Positions 47,848 through 61,430 of a stretch of DNA of 64,000 nt are shown here, one piece after another. The notes beneath the pieces were generated by a model. That model saw only the letters and a list, made by a program, of their open reading frames with translations. It had not been told where the DNA came from and did not search any database. The stretch comes from Theropithecus gelada (taxonomy: Eukaryota; Chordata; Mammalia; Primates; Cercopithecidae): assembly GCF_003255815.1 (NCBI RefSeq), contig NC_037668.1, positions 62,244,178-62,308,177 on the forward strand, given 5' to 3'. Each line of letters starts with the position of its first letter. Within the stretch, counting starts at the first letter, position 1. The position numbers and the translations under genes are program-made.

Positions 47848-47989
47848 TTTTTTGTTTTTTTTTTTCTTTTCGGTTGGGGGATGAGGTCTGGCTATGTTGC
47901 CCAGGCCAATCTCAAAGTCCTGTGCTAAGCAATCCTCCCCCTCAGCCTCCAGAGTCACTGGAATTACAGACATAAGCTACCATGCCCAG
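47848..47989 (-). mobile_element. Monomeric Alu (FLAM-like)
   Basis: Single Alu arm, inverted: T-rich tail, GGTCTGGCTATGTTGCCCAGGCC, CCCTCAGCCTCC, CCATGCCCAGC. About 142 bp with a 7-bp duplication CTCAGAA (47841-47847, 47990-47996). Fits a fossil Alu monomer. Confidence 0.8.
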
Positions 47990-48147
47990 CTCAGAACCTC
48001 TTTAAGATGTGTGAAGTCAGGAGCCCTGTGGGAACTGGCTGCAATCCTGCCACTGTGAATGAGCCTGGACCAACAACCGTCCACTCAAAACTACAGCCTT
48101 ACCGCTTTGTTGCCTCAGTTAGAAACCCAAGCCTCTTCCTGACACCT

Positions 48148-48757
<610 letters not shown>

Positions 48758-48760
48758 ATC

Positions 48761-50204
<1,444 letters not shown>

Positions 50205-50340
50205 TGCCCCTCCCCTTGCAGTCTGATCTAATTGGACTCAACATGCTTGCTTTTAGAGTGCCAGATTCGTTCCGTCCTCTGGGCCTTGACAAGTGCTATC
50301 CCCTCTGCCTAAAACACTTTTCCCCCTCTTCTTCACTTGC
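50205..50340 (+). mobile_element. L2 fragment, right part
   Basis: TCTGGGCCTTGACAAGTGC, CTGCCTAAAACACTTTTCCCCC is L2 downstream sequence, sense. It continues the L2 interrupted at 48757. Confidence 0.7.
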
Positions 50341-50600
50341 TGAGTTTATTCAACAAATTCATTCAAGAGCTACCTACAGAATGCCAGGGTTGTATCAGGT
50401 GATGTCCTCATGAGGTTTGGAGTCTCATGGAAGAGTCATACTTACCTCAAAGGACAAATCAAGTAACAAGATTAATCAATCATTAAGAATTGAGATCAGT
50501 GCCGTGGAGGGGAATGACAGAGAGGCCTAAACCTGTAATCTTGGAAGGCTTCCCTGAGGAAGGAATCTTTAAGCTGAGAGGTGAGTGATTGTTCAGAACT
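50341..50600 (-). mobile_element. L2 3' end, inverted
   Basis: TTTATTCAACAAATTCATTCAAGAGC, GGAGTCTCATGGAAGAG, GAAGGCTTCCCTGAGGAAGGAATC, TTAAGCTGAGAGGTGAG: inverted L2 terminus next to the sense copy. Confidence 0.75.
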
Positions 50601-50854
50601 GACAATAGGAACCGGGGACAAAGTGTGGCCCCATTCTCCACCAAGTGGAACATGACTCCCCATTATGGGAGTAAAGGAGGCTAGCAGGTGAGAGTGAGTG
50701 TGTCCATGGCTCCTGGCCTGAGGCTCCTGCAACTGCAGTTTTGTCTCTTATTTTCCCAGTCACTCCATTTTCCTCCCATGGGCTAGTAATGAGCAAACCC
50801 TGACTAATAAAATGATAAGGCTTCCAGCAGATGATAGCAGGGCCTTTGAAATCA

Positions 50855-51015
50855 TAGAGACTTGGCCTCGATTCCTGGACCCTCCATGTTTCACTGTGTG
50901 GCCCTGGGCCAGTTACTTCCCGTGTAAGCATGAGTTACCTCATCTGTAAAATGGGACAAAAATTCCTTCCTTTGCGAGGTTCTCCTGAGGACAAAATGAG
51001 ATGGAAGGTGTATCC
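50855..51015 (+). mobile_element. MIR SINE
   Basis: GGCCCTGGGCCAGTTACTTCC, GTTACCTCATCTGTAAAATGGGAC, GAGGTTCTCCTGAGGACAAAATGAG follow sense MIR. Confidence 0.85.
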
Positions 51016-51844
51016 TTTCAAAAGTGAGCTGCAAAAGAATTGAAAGACTCATGCCATTTGCAATTCAAGTGGGGGTAAATGGGTGACGGGGTCCCTCATG
51101 CTTTGGACCAAAATCTACCAAGCTGGCTGGGCGCAAAGAGACCAAGCTAGAGAATTCAAAATTTCTCACTGCAGAAAAAAAGCAGCACTACCATTTAAAT
51201 TGTTGATGTATTCCTTTAAAATTGACTTTCTGTCAGAGAAAAGTATAATTGAATCCCTAGACCTTTTGATATTAAAGAGGTTTCTGGACTCCTTCCCCCC
51301 AACCCCTAGCCCACCAAGTATAAAAGAAAAAAAAAGTTGTATTAAAAATATTTGATATTCAGCACTTGATCATGCCTCCAAACAGAAACACATGACTCTG
51401 GGCCAGAGCGTGGAGAAAGAGCGGATGGCTGATAAGGTTTCGCACGATCTGGCCCCTTCCCATAGGGCCCAATAGATGACACCCCTTTCTTACCCTGCCT
51501 TAATATAGAACTTATGAAGTCCTGCAGATGGAGATCAAGACATCAGCTGCGTTGTTGAAAGTGTATTGTTGTGGACTGTGGCTTAAGTGTCAACAATGGG
51601 TTTCCTAAGTCCACCCTCATCATCAAGCATCCTCACACGTCCAGCCTCAAGGAACAGTAGACCTGTAGATTTCACCCTGCAGGGGCAGAACGCTTACTGC
51701 CAAGAGACCCCTTAACGGAGTCCAGAATACCCAGCACCTCATCTCAAACTCACTAGTCAGAATAATCACTTGTCTTCCCTGGGAGGAGAGAGGGAAGGAG
51801 CAGAGAGAGGCCAGGAAAGACCAGAAGAAGAAAATAAGCCTTTA
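51016..51844. other. No recognised feature
   Basis: 51440-51510 (CACGATCTGGCCCCTTCCC) may be a short L2 piece. Otherwise nothing recognised. Confidence 0.35.
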
Positions 51845-51958
51845 GCCCTAACTTCATTCACTCTATCTGTGGCCTGTCCAAACTAGTCTTCCTTTCAGCT
51901 CTGCAAAAATGCCATGCTTCTTTGCAGCCAGGGCCTATGCACATGCTTTACTTTTTTC

Positions 51959-52002
<44 letters not shown>

Positions 52003-52325
52003 CTTGGAACACTGTCTTCTATTCTTTTTTTGTCTAGTGACCCCTTATTCATCTTGCAAATTTCTGCTTAAACATTATTTCCCTAGGAAAGCCTTCCGGA
52101 TCTCCCACACAAGGTCGTGTCCCCCCAGCTTCTGTATCCCCTCTACGTCGCATTTGTCACGATTTTAAGTACATAATTATTTGTGTGATTATCCGTCGGC
52201 TTGCTCAAGAAGACTCTAAGTGCACTGAGGGCAGAGCTGTGCTTGTGAGGATGACCACTGTGTATATCCTGGCATCAGTCTCACCACTACCACACAGTAG
52301 AGGCTCAAGATATTAATTAAAGGAG
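51845..52325 (+). mobile_element. L2 3' end with a (TG)n expansion
   Basis: GCCAGGGCCTATGCACATGCT, TTGGAACACTGTC, TTCATCTTGCAAATTTCTGC, GAAAGCCTTCC, AAGACTCTAAGTGCACTGAGGGCAGAGC match the L2 terminus. A TG microsatellite (51961-51998) has grown inside it. Confidence 0.85.
51961..51998 (+). repeat. (TG)n microsatellite, 19 units
   Basis: Perfect run of 19 TG units within the L2. Confidence 0.98.
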
Positions 52326-52339
52326 GTAAGTAACAGTGA

Positions 52340-52520
52340 CACACAAAGTCATTTTAAGCACTTTGCGTACATTAATCTTTTTAATGTTTAAAGTACTTCC
52401 GTTTTACAAGTGGGGAAACCAAGGCACAAAGAGGCTAGATAATTAGCTCAAGGTCATACAGCTAACAAGCAGAGCTGGGATTTGAACACAAGCAGTCAGA
52501 CTCCAGCAGCAGTGCTACCC
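52340..52520 (-). mobile_element. MIR SINE (inverted)
   Basis: TTTTAAGCACTTTGCGTACATT, CCGTTTTACAAGTGGGGAAACC, GCTCAAGGTCATACAGCTAACAAGC, GGGATTTGAACACAAGCAGTCAGACTCCAG: near complete inverted MIR. Confidence 0.9.
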
Positions 52521-54644
52521 CACTGCACTACAACGCGTCTTGAGGAGGAGAGGTGGGAGAAGTGTGTGTCTATGCACAAGAGGTCGGGGAGGGTCGTGAT
52601 GCGCAGAAGGGGTTTTCTTGGACAAGAGTCTAGCCAGAGGAAAACAAAGATGGGAGAAAAGACAGAAAAGAATGTTCCACCTGCCACATTGAGGTAAGAA
52701 GTCAAGGATGCCTAGGGGATGTCAGGGGGTAAAGTGCAGGGGCAGAGAAAGCCCCAAAGCTCACTGCTGCCTCTGAAACATTAGGTCAAGCCATCAACTC
52801 CCGCCCTGGTCCTGGGAGTGGGTACATGAGTTTAGCTGGCCAGTTGCCATGACAATTGGCTCTCTTGGCCCTTCAGGATGGTCCAGCTATGGGGACCCCT
52901 GCCTCCCTGGGGTTCTCAAAACACCTGAGAGAGAATTTCCACCTCATGTCATGATCTACATGAAACGCATCACAGTGCCTGATAGAGTAAGGGTGTGACA
53001 CATGTTTTTAAAACCTCTCAGAAGAGCCTGCATGGGAGTCACAGCCCCAACTGTGGGTGCCTCTCCCTGGAGGCAATGTCCCTCAGGGGCTAATTGTTCA
53101 TTAACTCTGCCAGTGAAGTCCTATAGAGATGGAATGCTGCCACCCCACATGCCTGCACCTGCATGGTCAGCATCTGGCAGGCTCATTGTTTTAAGTGATG
53201 AGCAATTGTCATTTTCTGTCACCTCCATGATGAATCACTTTAAGAACTCCCTTCTCTCGACAGCATAAGTAATTACAGCCCTGGTATCTGGGGCCCTGGC
53301 ACCGATTAGGAGGGAAGCAAACTACACCGGAGCTGATGCTGACTCATTTTTCTTTCTTGAAAGGCCCTAGAGGCCACAGGGTCAGAACCATTTGGCTGGA
53401 CCCTTCCTGGGCTGAAAGCTGACTCCCTCCACCCCACACCAAGTAACACTCGGCACTGCCAGAGCTGAAGCCTGGAGACAGAGCCCTCCACTCCCACCCT
53501 GCAAAGCCCCTCACCCCCTTTCCTCTAGCTGTCTTTAAGACATGATTCCCAAATGGACCAATGATTAGGAGGAAAATGTATTGTGCTATAACAGAGAGAA
53601 ATAATTAGGTTAGATAATAAGAAAGGGAAGTGTACCTTGTAAGAGGTTCTGCTGTGGTTATGCATGCTTGGGAATATTTGATCTATTATGTTTTTTTCTT
53701 GGTAGACATAGGATGTATTGAATCAGTAGAATAAATAAACCCCTTGGTAAGCAAGAAAAACATACCTCAGGTGATAAGAATCTTGGTGACCCAGAAATGA
53801 CAATGAGGAAAAGATCAGATGATCCTGACATTCTTATAACCTGAGAGGAGATCCTGGAACAGTACTTGGGAGAGCATTGCAATTAGGGCTAAAGAATTAA
53901 AGCACACAGGGGCAGACCTGAGTGGTAGAAAGGATATATGAAACCCATGTGATCAAGAATGTCTTGGTCATGGTACCTGCTGTCACTTCTCCTACCACCA
54001 ATGGTTGCCACCGTCATAAGCAGTTGTCAGTGAGTTCACATCAAGCACCTGTCTGCCTATCGGCTGCTGTCACCACATGAGAGAAACCTCTGACCAAGAT
54101 TTAAGGAAGGCCATTCTCCTGGCAACTTCTGTGAACCAGCCTGGGTGCCAGCTAGCCTGACAGCCTCCTCTCTTGATTACTTTCCCTGCCCTTTTACCAA
54201 TAGCCTGAGAGTCATGTGCTTTTGCAGAAGTTATTGGCTAGGGAGTCAGCACACAATCCTGGGCAATCACACCAAAAATAAAAAGATGGGAGATGTTCAT
54301 GATTAAATAAATTTTGGAAATGCTGCACACTTTAGCCTTCTCTGGGAGATTCACAATGCCCATTAGCATTCTAAATGCTCTGAGAAGCCCTGCAAGAAAT
54401 AACCAGGCTGGTTTTGTTTAACTCATTGTTTCCTGCACTGCTCTGATCAAGGTACCTTTTTCGTGGATACCTACAAACATGCCCAAGAATATTCCTTAAG
54501 GAAATGTTTGTTGGCACAGCCAAGACTTTCAGCTGCAAATAAGAGAAGAGACTGGGGTCTGATTCAACCCAGGACCACAGTGACCTGACCAGAGAAAAAA
54601 AGATGCTGAAACCAGCTGTGTTCACCTGAGGAGATGACCTTGTC
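52521..54644. other. Largest repeat-poor stretch (2.1 kb)
   Basis: No repeat recognised. 52990-53300 looks especially ordered (ATTGTTCATTAACTC, GAGCAATTGTC, GATGAATCAC, AAGTAATTACAG). The 88-codon frame 53002-53268 overlies it but lacks recognisable homology. Candidate conserved noncoding DNA. Confidence 0.4.
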
Positions 54645-54790
54645 TGAGAATAACAGTAGCTCGTATTTGCTGGGTATTTACCTTGTACAGTACTTTGTGA
54701 TCTCCAATTTTCAGATATGGAAATTTAAAGGAATGAAATGCAATGTACCCAGTAATATATAACAGGTGGTCAAGCCAGGGTCTCTCAGTG
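54645..54790 (-). mobile_element. MIR SINE (inverted, diverged)
   Basis: TAGCTCGTATTTGCTGGGTATTTACC, CCAATTTTCAGATATGGAAAT and CAGGTGGTCAAGCCAGG are weak inverted MIR blocks. Confidence 0.55.
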
Positions 54791-54829
54791 GCCTGCCTGA
54801 CTTGGGTATGTCCCACAAACCCTCTAGGT

Positions 54830-54960
54830 TCTAACTTTTTTATTTATAACATGAGGCTAATCATATTGTATTTTACCCACCCTTATGAAGTTGTGATGAG
54901 GATTAGATGAGATGATAAAGGACTTAATGCAGGGCTTAGAACATAGTAAGCTCTTAAGAT
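54830..54960 (+). mobile_element. MIR SINE 3' half
   Basis: AACATGAGGCTAATCATA, ATGAAGTTGTGATGAGGATTAGATGAG, GCAGGGCTTAGAACATAGTAAGCTC match sense MIR. Confidence 0.8.
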
Positions 54961-54984
54961 GTGTCAGCACAACAAATCCCACAC

Positions 54985-55200
54985 AGGCTGTACTTAACTT
55001 CTCCAGTGATGGGCAGCTCATTACCTTACAAAGACCCTGACATGGCCCGCTCTAGTTACTAGAACAGTCAACCTGTTATTGAGCCAAAACTTGTGTCTCC
55101 TCTTCCCCTTGGGTCCTAGCTGCGCCCTGGAAGCAGCCCTTAACTCTCCTCCCCTGAGAGCTCTGCAGAGACCCGGAGAAGGATGGCATCCCCAAGTCTG
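54985..55200 (-). mobile_element. L3/CR1-type LINE (inverted)
   Basis: CCAGTGATGGGCAGCTCATTACC, TATTGAGCCAAAACTTGTGTC, CCCCTTGGGTCCTAGCTGCGCCCTGGAAGC follow the inverted L3 3' region. Confidence 0.65.
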
Positions 55201-55667
55201 CTGGTCTTTTCTCCTTATCCTCTTCCCCCAGTTCATTGTACTTGGGAGATGAGGCACTTTGCCACCAAGTTAAGACCTTCAATCATTTCTTCTTCCTTCA
55301 CCCCTTCTCTGGGCAGGGACCCTGGTGTTTCTAGGCTCCTCCCTTGAACAGCACACTTCTAAAAGGTTTCTCTCTATTTGCAAAGGCCAGCATCTGCCAC
55401 AGAGCACCCAGACCGTGAAAGTTGATGGAGGGCACAGACATCCCGCCTGCCAGCCAACCCAACTTGCCTGTGTGGCCAAGAAGGGGACAGGTCAGCCTCG
55501 CACCTAACTCAGCTTCCTGGGGAAACCAAAGGCAGGAGAAGGGATGTGCTGGCCCAGGTGTCACTGGATGAAGACCAGCTGCACACCCCAGCAGCCTCCT
55601 GAAGGCGGGAAGTCCCCAGAGGACGCAGAGCATGGAGGGAGAGAGCAACATTGTTATGGTTTAACCC
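55201..55667. other. No recognised feature
   Basis: Overlapping opposite-strand frames (60-106 codons) at 55279-55651 but no domain. Nothing recognised. Confidence 0.35.
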
Positions 55668-55895
55668 TTAGATGGCACATACCATGTACCAGCACAGTTC
55701 TACATACTTTACCTATAGATTAACTCATTTATCCTCAAAAGACCCTATCTGCTCCCATTTGAGAGATGGGCAAACCAGGCCAAAGAGAAGTTAAGTCATT
55801 TTCCCAAGATCACACAGCAAATACGCAATACAGCTGGTGTTTGAGCCCAGACCATCTGTCTCCAGAGCTTGAGTCCTGACTCTCTGCATTACATT
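55668..55895 (-). mobile_element. MIR SINE (inverted), near full length
   Basis: ACCATGTACCAGCACAGTTCTACATACTTTACC, TTAACTCATTTATCCTC, GAAGTTAAGTCATTTTCCCAAGATCACACAGC, TTTGAGCCCAGACCATCTG and TCCAGAGCTTGAGTCC cover most of MIR. Confidence 0.9.
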
Positions 55896-56779
55896 GTCTC
55901 CCAGCGCCACACCATCTAGCGCAATCCAGGGAAGAAAAGGCTAGAGGAAGGAAGGGTAAAACTGAGACTAATAGGGTAGGAAGGATTCAGAGAGTTGAAG
56001 ACAGAGAGAAAGGGCATTGTCTGGGAGAACAGCATGGAGCAACGGGTAAAGGTGTACCATAGGCAGGGAGGATGTTGGCTGGCTGTGGCAGAGGCCTTGG
56101 GGAAGGGAAAGGGTTAGTTTTGTTCTCCCTCTCAAACAGAATCGTCATCACAGGGACAGGACAAGGTGAATGGCAGAGTCCCACCTAATGCCTTGTCTGG
56201 AACAGAGACAGTGAATAAAATAAAATCCCTACCCCAAGGACCTCACAATCTTGTAGGCAAAAGCCATTGCAGGAGCCGCCGCCATGGGATGGGCTTAAGA
56301 CAGTCCCTTCCCCAGGTATGGTCCCTGTGACTCTGAAAGACAGCATCTCCCTTGCAAGGGAAGTTGGTAGCTGCTCAGCTCCATCCATAAAGCAAGTCAG
56401 ACTCCACTGGGAAAGCTTCTGGAGTTCCCATTAGTGCTAAAACGGCCCAATGCTGCCTCCCTCCACACTGGCAATGAATTACTCCAAGACGGAGATAGAG
56501 GAGATGCCAAAGTCTCCCATCGTCTTCCCTAACCTTGGGACAAATTAAATCAAATTCTACTGCACGGCCTGAAGGCATAAACTTCGTTAGCTGCACCAAT
56601 ATATTCTGCCAGGCAGGCAGGCTCCCAGGTACTAATTACTTTATTCAGCAATTTAAACAAATGATATGATATCTAAATTTGAGGGAGAGGCACCCGAGAG
56701 TTATGGAGCACATACCATTGGGATCTGCCAGTGAACAAAGCAAAACAGAATTGGTAAACTAACAGCTCAACGTATTTTA
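55896..56779. other. Mostly unrecognised
   Basis: 56190-56260 (GAATAAAATAAAATCCCTACCCCAAGGACC) may be a small inverted L2 piece. 56580-56680 (GTACTAATTACTTTATTCAGC) is AT-rich and unique-looking. Confidence 0.35.
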
Positions 56780-56865
56780 TCTTCATAGCCTTCAAGATTC
56801 AGCTCAGGGCCTCTGTCCCCTCCTCCTCTAGGGAGTCATCCCTAATGACATCATCTCCATAGACC
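56780..56865 (+). mobile_element. L2 fragment
   Basis: CAAGATTCAGCTCAGGGCC, CTAGGGAGTCATCCCTAATGACA resembles a diverged sense L2 3' piece. Confidence 0.5.
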
Positions 56866-56884
56866 TTTTGCTTCCAGAAGGCTA

Positions 56885-57150
56885 TATACCCCAGTGGTTA
56901 GGAGCATGGTTTCGGTCATGCCTAGTAAAATTTGGGTTCTACCTCAGACTAATTGTGTGACTTGGGCATGTTGCTTAATAGCCAAATTACTCTAAACTCC
57001 CATTTCCTCAACAGTAAAGTAGAGAAAAAATAGCTTCTATTTCCTAAGATTGTTGCAAGTGTTTCTTGAGATAATCCATGTAAAGCTATTAGCACACAGT
57101 AAAATCTCCATAGACAAGCACTGTTTCTGACTGTTATTATTATTTATATT
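56885..57150 (+). mobile_element. MIR SINE, full length
   Basis: CCCCAGTGGTTAGGAGCATGG, ATTTGGGTTCTACCTCAGAC, ATTGTGTGACTTGGGCATGTTGC, GATTGTTGCAAGTG, AAAGCTATTAGCACACAGTAAAATCTCC cover MIR end to end. Confidence 0.9.
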
Positions 57151-57657
57151 GTTAGTAACCATTGCAATATTGTTGGGATCTCCAGGGGGTTCTCAATAAG
57201 TGGCAGCCCTCTTCTTGACTTAATCTGAAGAATTTTTTAAAAATAAAACAAATAGATGGAGATCAAAATGTTGATATTATTACTGACAGAAGCAGAGTTG
57301 GAGGATGTAGCTTAGAGTAAGTGATGACAGTCAGGAGAATGAATTCCAGGTTTAAGTGCCTCACACACACAGAGAACAGGGCAGACTTCTTTGCAGGAGC
57401 CCTGTCCAGTCAAGACACATAGCACGGGAGAGCCCTCATGGTCTCATCCAGGTCAGATCACTCCCAAGGAAGACAAGGTACCACAGAGACATGACTTATT
57501 CTTCTTAAATTTGCCAATCAGATAATAAGTCATTCCATCTCCCCAGGGTAGCAAAAACAAATGGGGTAGAAAAGGACTCAGAGTTATACTAATTAAGCCA
57601 CCTTCACCAAAGAAACATCTAGAGTAGGGGGAAAGCCTCTCCCACTAACACAGGAGA
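57151..57657. other. No recognised feature
   Basis: AT-rich start, otherwise ordinary. Nothing recognised. Confidence 0.35.
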
Positions 57658-57780
57658 CAATGGAATGTGGTGTAATCCAACAGGATGGATTTGAATCTAT
57701 TCGCCCCCCATTTACTGCTATGTGATTTGGGGGAAGAAAATCTCTTTGATTATGGGCCCAATAAAATCTTGCTCAAACAG
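57658..57780 (+). mobile_element. MIR fragment (diverged)
   Basis: GGAATGTGGTGTAATCCAACAGG, TTTGAATCTATTCG, TACTGCTATGTGATTTGGGGG are weak sense MIR blocks. Confidence 0.5.
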
Positions 57781-57807
57781 CACACAAACCATTCAAAAGA
57801 AATCACT

Positions 57808-57960
57808 GGCCAGGCATGGTGGCTCATGCCTGTAATCTCAGCACTTTGGTAGCTAAAGTGGGAGAATCACTTCAGGCCAGGAGGTCAAGGATCCAGTGAG
57901 CCATGATCGTACCACAGCACACCAGCATAGGTGACAAAGCGAGGCTCTGTCTCTGAAAAA
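57808..57960 (+). mobile_element. Short Alu (single arm or deleted)
   Basis: GGCCAGGCATGGTGGCTCATGCC to CTCTGTCTCTGAAAAA in about 150 bp, so it is monomeric or has lost one arm. Its A-tail is the seed of the purine microsatellite that follows. Confidence 0.85.
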
Positions 57961-58016
57961 AAAAAAAAAAGAAAGAAAGAAAGATAAGATAAGAAAGAGA
58001 GAGAATGAGAGGAAAG

Positions 58017-58091
<75 letters not shown>

Positions 58092-58153
58092 AGGAAAGAA
58101 AGAAAGAGAAGGAAGGAAGGAAGGAAGGAAGGAAGGAAGGAAGGAAGGAAGGA

Positions 58154-58208
<55 letters not shown>

Positions 58209-58266
58209 GAAGGAAGGAAGGAAGGAAGGAAGGAAGGAAGGAAGGAAGGAAAAGAAAAGAAAAGAA

Positions 58267-58305
<39 letters not shown>

Positions 58306-58433
58306 GGAGGGAGGGAAGGAGGGAAGGAAAGGGAGGGAGGGAGGGAGGGAGGGAGGGAGGGAGGAAGGAAGGAAGGAAGGAAGGAAGGAAGGAAGGAAGG
58401 AAGGAAGGAAGGAAGGAAGGAAAAAAGAAGAGG
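57961..58433 (+). repeat. Large (GAAA)n/(GGAA)n/(GGGA)n purine microsatellite
   Basis: 58007-58433 is 427 nt with no pyrimidine. Blocks: GAAA (58020-58108), GGAA x~11 (58109-58154), GAAA, GGAA x~11 (58208-58251), AAAAG, GAAA, GGGA, GGAA x~12 (58372-58421). It keeps several frames open, giving false ORFs of 148-236 codons rich in Lys/Glu/Arg or Phe/Leu/Ser. Confidence 0.98.
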
Positions 58434-59048
58434 TCGTCTACACTTCCCTGATCCTTGATCCTCTGTTCTTTGTTCCCCACATCCAGATATGTCATGGCTC
58501 CTGAACTTTGGCTTTCTGGTCTTCCTCCCCTCATCTTCCCGGTGCTGACCCTGCCGCCCTCTTCTACAGCTTCTAGGGCCTAAACAAAGCTGCACTGACC
58601 CAAGCAGTCCACTACCGGCTCCCTCAGCTCAGGACCTCTCCCCGCAGGGCAGGGGGTGAAAAGCGTGCCAGCACGCCTGGAGCTGGGGAAGCAGCAGCAA
58701 GGAGGGGTGTGTGCCAGTGCCATAGACTTGACCAGGGCCTTCCACATGCCTTTGCTCCTCTTACGGTCACGTAACCTTTTGAGGTGAGCACTGTCATCGC
58801 ACTTTCCAGAAGAGATGCCTAAGGCTCAGGTCATACAGTCCCCACCGGACCCCCTTCCTGGTTGACGGTGACATTCATTCTAGTAGCTGGCTCCGCCCAC
58901 TGGCTACAGTTGTTTGGATTGTAGAGAGCACATGACTCAAGATGAGCCAATCAGGGTTCTCCTCCCACTAACATGCAATTCGTAATCAGCCGCACTGGGG
59001 AAGTTGGAGACTGGGCTATCATCTGATGACAGGTGCCAAGAGACAGAT
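58434..59048. other. No recognised feature
   Basis: 58915-58960 (GAGCACATGACTCAAGATGAGCC, AATCAGGGTTC) may be a relic of an old L1 or LTR. Otherwise nothing recognised. Confidence 0.35.
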
Positions 59049-59063
59049 AAAAACAAGTGAGAG

Positions 59064-59380
59064 GGCCGCGCGCGGTGGCTCACGCCTGTAATCCTAACAC
59101 CTTGGGAGCCAGGAGTTCAAGACAAGCCTGAGCAATGTGGCAAAACCCCATCTCTACTAAAAATACAAAAATTAGCCGAGCGTGGTGGCGCACACCTGTA
59201 ATCCCAGCTACGGGGGAGCTTGAGACACAAGAATCACTTCAGCCTAGGTGGCAGAGAGTGCAGTGAGCCGATATCACACCACTGCACTCCAGCCTAGGCA
59301 ACAGAGTGAGACCCTGTCTCAAAAAAACAAATAAATAAAAATTTTTGAAAAAATAAAATAAAACAAACAAGTAAACTAAC
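59064..59380 (+). mobile_element. Alu SINE with small deletions and long A-rich tail
   Basis: GGCCGCGCGCGGTGGCTCACG start. After CACCTTGGGAG the left arm lacks about 25 bp. The 15-bp duplication AAAAACAAGTGAGAG (59049-59063, 59381-59395) is exact. Confidence 0.95.
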
Positions 59381-59395
59381 AAAAACAAGTGAGAG

Positions 59396-59557
59396 GAAGA
59401 GAGAAGATTAAGCACAGGCCCAGAGAAACCCAAACATAAAAGACTGTCTGGCTCCAGGGAGAGTGAGACTGAGATAGGGTGACTGCTCTGATTCTTCGTG
59501 GCCTCCCAGTCACTTGTGAGAGCTACTGCTTTCCTGTGATGGCCTCTGCCTCCCTGT
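59396..59557. other. No recognised feature
   Basis: Short interval; nothing recognised. Confidence 0.3.
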
Positions 59558-59597
59558 AAAAAAAAGAAAAAGAAAAAAAAAGAAAAAGAAAAAATTC
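59558..59597 (+). repeat. (AAAAAG)n A-rich tract
   Basis: AAAAAAG-type units directly before an inverted Alu. Confidence 0.9.
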
Positions 59598-59599
59598 TT

Positions 59600-59920
<321 letters not shown>

Positions 59921-60889
59921 AATTATCTATTTTTGTTTAAGCCAACTTGGTCTCTGATATTTGCAAATAAAAGAATATTAATTAAAATACTCAGAATGGT
60001 TGAGTCTTAACCAAGCTGTCAAGCCTAGAGCACAAACCAATCTCCTCTAACTTCAAACTCCACCCTCTTGGCTGGCTATGGGGAAAGTGGGGATCTGAAG
60101 GGACCTATGGCTCCTTCCTATCCCCTTCCTAGGGGGGAGGAGCGGAGTCCTAAAAGCAGAGCCTGTGATGAGATGTGCAGACGCAACGCCTGCCTTCTGC
60201 GTCCTAGACCCATTTGAATCTGAAATCCCAAACCAGACTCAAGTTTCATTCCATGAATCCCTATTTCAACTGCTCTCAGACTGCCAGCCCCACTCCACAA
60301 GGAAACAGTGATTCCCAGCTTCCCTGTGGAATTGTCTTCTAACTAGTTTTGTTTGGATTGGGTTTACCAGTAGAGACATGATTCTAAACTTTTCATTGAC
60401 CTGCCTGGAACAACTCAGCACTCACACACACCCACACTCCCAGATCTGAAGACCTTCTTCATCCACCATAAAACAGAACATCACCTTTTCCTTGGCTGAA
60501 TGCAGCATCCAACACACTGGAGGTCCAGCTGATAGCAGGGAGGCAATCTTGTTCCCTGGGTTGTCCATCAAAGTGTGGGTATGGGAGGTCCTCAAAGCTG
60601 TTAGTGGAATCAGAGGCTACGGGAGAATTCTGCCCCTGGTCAGGAGATCTGGAATTCCTGAGCAGGCCCTAATAAATGTATCTCAATAAATGTTTGATCA
60701 ATAAATTAATCGCAAGAGTCCCTCCGGCCCTCACCCCCACAACCAGCCTCCATTCATCCTATTTAACCTGCTCTACCTAAATGTCCCTCAGATCCAGTTT
60801 TGCCCCCATCAGAACTGCCCCTGCTCTTGGTCACGTTCTTATTCCCTCTTCCAGAGGCTAGCAAAAAGTAAATCTCTGAGCTCCCATCA
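59921..60889. other. No recognised feature
   Basis: About 970 bp. A short ACACACACCCACAC patch lies at 60421-60437. Nothing else recognised. Confidence 0.35.
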
Positions 60890-61430
60890 ACACTCTGTCT
60901 CTGTCCCAATCTAGTTTCCATACTAGCAGCTGCCCAGAGGTCTTCCTAGAGCAGCCCCATTACTCCCCAGGTTAATGCCTGTAAGAGAGCTAGCTAAAGT
61001 CCTGAGACCTGGTCTCTGCCTATGTCTCTAACTTCATCTCTAACCTTACTCTTTGCACTGGAGGAGAACTGTGCTGTGGACTTCACAATGCTCTTTCAAG
61101 ACGCCATGCCTTTGCACATGCAGTCTCCTTTGCCTGCAGTGCCTTTCTCTTCTCTACCACTGTTTCCAGTCTAACCTCTACCTCCTACTTAGCCTTTCTG
61201 ACTCTCCTCTGGTGCACGTCCTCTGAGAAGCTTAAGTGGGCTCTGCCCCACTGCTCCCACCATGTGTTCCCCAGGGCCCCCATTTATCTTACTTAGTCCT
61301 CTCTCCTGCACACTGCTCACCTCATAAGGTAACTGATGGTTTACTTTTCTATATCCACCATCCAACCGTGAGCACTTTGAGGTTAAGGATGCAGCTTATT
61401 CATCGTGGATATCAGAAAGAAACAATGATT
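60890..61430 (+). mobile_element. L2 3' end, about 540 bp
   Basis: CTTCCTAGAGCAGCCCCATTACTCCCC, CCATGCCTTTGCACATGCAGTC, CTTTGCCTGCAGTGCCTTTC, CTCTGAGAAGCTTAAG, GAGCACTTTGAGGTTAAGGATGC follow the L2 terminus in sense. Confidence 0.75.

Noticed and set aside
57872..58595. Overlapping open frames of 148, 220 and 236 codons
   Set aside because: They exist because the 427-nt purine microsatellite has no stop codons in several frames. The products are KERK- or FLS-type low-complexity strings, and their ends read into a short Alu.
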